DNA from: Fasciolopsis buskii
Lineage: Eukaryota > Platyhelminthes > Trematoda > Plagiorchiida > Fasciolidae
Reading direction: 5' to 3'
Length of the DNA stretch: 64,000 bases
Assembly (NCBI GenBank): GCA_008360955.1
Contig: LUCM01006371.1
Coordinates: 187,679-251,678 of the forward strand
The translations under genes and the position numbers were made by a program. Within the stretch, counting starts at the first letter, position 1. Each line of letters starts with the position of its first letter. The notes under the pieces were generated by a model, which was not told the origin of the DNA, ran no database searches, and saw only the letters and a list, made by a program, of their open reading frames with translations. This document shows positions 60,971 to 64,000 of this stretch, piece by piece.

Positions 60971-61954
60971 CGGAAGGGAGTTCGGTGGGATTTGGATGCA
61001 GAACACAAGGGGAACAGGAAAAGGATTTATTCCAGTGGCACCACCACTAGCATGGCCGAGAATGCACAACCCAAAGAATGCGAGGGAATCGGTTGGGAGG
61101 AAGAGCAGAACGAATCAATAGGGGCACGAACTTTTGTGTACGGTTAAAAGTCTCCGTCGTGAATGTTTGGAAAGCAAGAAACTTTTGCACAAAGATCAGC
61201 CATAATCAAATTTCATGCCATGTGGCTATTGTACTACTCGGTCACCAGCTCCAGAGTAGGTCCTTGTATTCAAGAATGCACCTCTAGCCCTTGCACAACC
61301 AAGCGCCTTGTGTAAGGCAGCAGAATCATTCTAGACGAGCCGGTGGCCAGATGATCACCCCACACGCTTTTTCTGGAAAACCTTCCTGGGTAGGCCGAAC
61401 ACGACAAGCGGCAATGGACTTATTTGGTTGTTGAGTCACACTGACCACTTGCAATGCTATCTGCGGGCTCTTGAGGAAATTTTAGGCAGATCGCGAGGAC
61501 ACTTTATTGCATACATAATCATCTGGTGAGATGCAACTGTCCAAATAATAAAACTTATCGAAATCGCCCAACTCCTTTTCGCCGAGACGGCTTGGGTTTT
61601 GACCAATCCAATCCTGCAACTGAAGTCTAGACCTCGAATTAAAAATCTCATCTCACAGGTGGGTATACTTCGATTTAGACAATCCAGAATTATCTACACA
61701 ATCCGTCCGATAGGTTCAAAGTTTGGAACTACATAATTACTCATTCCACAGTACTGTTGGTCGTAGATAAACGATCCGTATTTAGTCCCAAATTGACCCT
61801 TATGTGGCAGAGGACCCCCCTGTCGAATAGGAGGACTTTATGAAAAAATCCAGACGGTCTCGTGACCAGATTGTTTCCAACCTTCGTGTAAGATTCGTAA
61901 TGTGAACCTCCGTTGATTCGTCCGACGGAGGAATCGTCTCTCTCACACAGAAAC
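60729..61954 (+). repeat. Large inverted repeat, left arm
   Basis: Reverse complement of 62775-64000 (paired positions sum to about 124729). In the stretches compared I found about seven substitutions and one 1-base indel, nearly all between 60870 and 61110; the rest looked identical. The arm continues beyond the window on the right side, so its true length is unknown. Confidence 0.95.
61430..61730 (-). mobile_element. LINE fragment (RT motif region end and thumb)
   Basis: The minus strand reads ILDCLNRSIPTCEMRF, then in another frame LQDWIGQNPSRLGEKELGDF, DKFYYLDSCISPDDYV. This corresponds to CKVLLPDW...LDRFIYLASFLS at 45.3-45.4 kb. It lies upstream, on the same strand, of a 5' endonuclease piece of the same family, so two partial copies are joined head to tail. 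Confidence 0.65.
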
Positions 61955-62774
61955 AACCTGATCGTGTGACAAAATGATCAATTACACATACACGCAGACA
62001 GACATTCTTGGATTTATGAACTGATGTGACTGCAAACCGACAATTTCCCTTAAACCATCTCCAAACCATATTTAATGTTATGTATTGAAATTCAGCTTTG
62101 TTAAATTCGGGAAACGTTGTTAGCAGTCATCATGTACGGTAACTAGGCTTCAGTTAGCATACACTAGGGGAGAGGAACAGAAAAGCCCAAACGAGAATGA
62201 GTGGAAAATATTGGCTAGTAGATAGTCATGTTTGGGTCGGAATAGTTGCTTTGAACTTCATTGCAAATGAATTGTTGTTACCAATTAACTAGTTAGATAA
62301 AATTGCTCGTTGACGATTGATACAGTCTTGCGGAAATATCTTGGAAACTTGGTAGCGTGTGCTTTTTTGGTCTCGTGATTCCGTGACATATTATATGGGT
62401 ATAACTGAGTCCCCGAAATCATGCAAAAGCACAAAACGTGAATACACTCCCATTATGATATCTGTCGAAGTCAAGCAGTCAAAACTGATGGTACAAATCC
62501 TGCATTTCGGAGAAATATCGACGCATGAACTAGCAATGGTCATCGAAACTACTCATTCTTTCCTCGTTTATGGGTGTTTTTACCAGACCGGTACATAATT
62601 CACCAAGTTGTGTGAGAACAGTTGTTACAGGCTTTTCCGTTACTTTTTGGGAACCATCAGCCCCGGATATTCTCCTAGTCCAACGTGTGACAAGTTGTTT
62701 TCCGCGTATGATGTGACGCGCTAATCCATCGTTAGTTTTCCAGTAGCTACAGACGATTAGTCTCGTGACCGTGG
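61955..62774. other. Spacer between inverted repeat arms
   Basis: 820 bases with no recognised gene. A 79-codon plus-strand frame (62359-62598) has no motif that I know. Confidence 0.8.
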
Positions 62775-64000
62775 GTTTCTGTGTGAGAGAGACGATTCCT
62801 CCGTCGGACGAATCAACGGAGGTTCACATTACGAATCTTACACGAAGGTTGGAAACAATCTGGTCACGAGACCGTCTGGATTTTTTCATAAAGTCCTCCT
62901 ATTCGACAGGGGGGTCCTCTGCCACATAAGGGTCAATTTGGGACTAAATACGGATCGTTTATCTACGACCAACAGTACTGTGGAATGAGTAATTATGTAG
63001 TTCCAAACTTTGAACCTATCGGACGGATTGTGTAGATAATTCTGGATTGTCTAAATCGAAGTATACCCACCTGTGAGATGAGATTTTTAATTCGAGGTCT
63101 AGACTTCAGTTGCAGGATTGGATTGGTCAAAACCCAAGCCGTCTCGGCGAAAAGGAGTTGGGCGATTTCGATAAGTTTTATTATTTGGACAGTTGCATCT
63201 CACCAGATGATTATGTATGCAATAAAGTGTCCTCGCGATCTGCCTAAAATTTCCTCAAGAGCCCGCAGATAGCATTGCAAGTGGTCAGTGTGACTCAACA
63301 ACCAAATAAGTCCATTGCCGCTTGTCGTGTTCGGCCTACCCAGGAAGGTTTTCCAGAAAAAGCGTGTGGGGTGATCATCTGGCCACCGGCTCGTCTAGAA
63401 TGATTCTGCTGCCTTACACAAGGCGCTTGGTTGTGCAAGGGCTAGAGGTGCATTCTTGAATACAAGGACCTACTCTGGAGCTGGTGACCGAGTAGTACAA
63501 TAGCCACATGGCATGAAATTTGATTATGGCTGATCTTTGTGCAAAAGTTTCTTGCTTTCCAAACATTCACGACGGAGACTTTTAACCGTACACAAAAGTT
63601 CGTGCCCCTATTGATTCGTTCTGCTCTCCCTCCCAACCGATTCCCTCGCATTCTTTGGGTTGTACATTCTCGGCCATGCTAGTGATGGTGTCACTGGAAT
63701 AAATCCTATTCCTGTTCCCTTGCTTTCTGCATCCAAATCCCACCGAACTCCCTTCCGATACACTTCTTTGTCATAGATGCCTTTCACACTGACTACCTTC
63801 AGTGTTGGAACACTGATGCGCGTAAGTCAACAGCAGTGTTTAGCCCGTACAGTGGAGACCCTAGCCATCAATGAATATTGTATCGAAGGCACCCGCATTC
63901 AAGATTCCACCTTTGTTGTCTCACTGAAATCCACACCTTCCGTGAAGTTCCACATGTGTCTTTCTGGGGACCCCGAGGCTGCGGTTTCTGGTGTTGCCGG
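62775..64000 (-). repeat. Large inverted repeat, right arm (cut by window end)
   Basis: Mirror of 60729-61954. It repeats the LINE RT fragment (63000-63300, here on the plus strand) and the LINE endonuclease start (63770-64000, plus strand), and both continue past the window. Confidence 0.95.

Noticed and set aside
61078..63651. Identical 69- and 64-residue frames in mirrored positions
   Set aside because: Products of the large inverted repeat; they overlap LINE remains in a different frame.

Overview
The window looks like nuclear DNA of a parasitic flatworm, most likely a digenean fluke. Base composition is balanced, no bacterial-style gene packing is visible, and microsatellites are frequent. 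There are many tRNA-derived SINE heads. Non-LTR retrotransposons with an endonuclease followed by a reverse transcriptase recur in many decayed pieces, and they are of the kind I associate with flukes. The one well-resolved spliced reading frame has introns of only 33 to 38 bases, which fits flatworm genes. I cannot name the species. Nearly everything recognisable is mobile DNA, mostly dead, and no complete host gene could be identified.

Layout. 0.6-1.8 kb: a non-LTR (LINE) endonuclease/linker fragment. 2.2-3.6 kb: a nested palindrome built around a tRNA-like fold-back repeat, with one N at a junction. 4-12.6 kb: LINE and SINE scraps, two families of short interspersed repeats, and a clear nested insertion at 9.1-9.6 kb. 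12.6-27 kb: mostly unrecognised AT/GC-balanced sequence with SINE heads and microsatellites. 27.3-31.0 kb: a decayed DNA transposon with two reading frames, a large transposase and a DUF4806-type accessory protein with tiny introns. 31-42 kb: mostly unrecognised, with (CTA)n, (TA)n and (GAT)n tracts. 42.5-46.1 kb: the most complete LINE copy, plus strand. 48.9-51.6 kb: a second LINE copy, minus strand. 51.7-52.45 kb: a duplicated TA-flanked repeat around an 89-base N gap. 52.75-53.57 kb: a deleted Merlin (ISXO2-like) transposon with inverted ends. 55.4-57.6 kb: candidate exons of an unrecognised host gene. 59.2-64 kb: LINE pieces inside a 1.2-kb-arm, about 99% identical inverted repeat that runs off the window end.

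How the pieces relate. The LINE copies could have supplied the copying machinery for the SINEs and pseudogenes. The DUF4806 element and the Merlin element are cut-and-paste transposons whose enzymes are now broken. The most informative features are the tRNA-containing fold-back family (at least eight traces), the nested insertion that orders two repeat families in time, the tiny introns in the DUF4806 frame, and two large inverted repeats that need read-level checking because either could be an assembly product.
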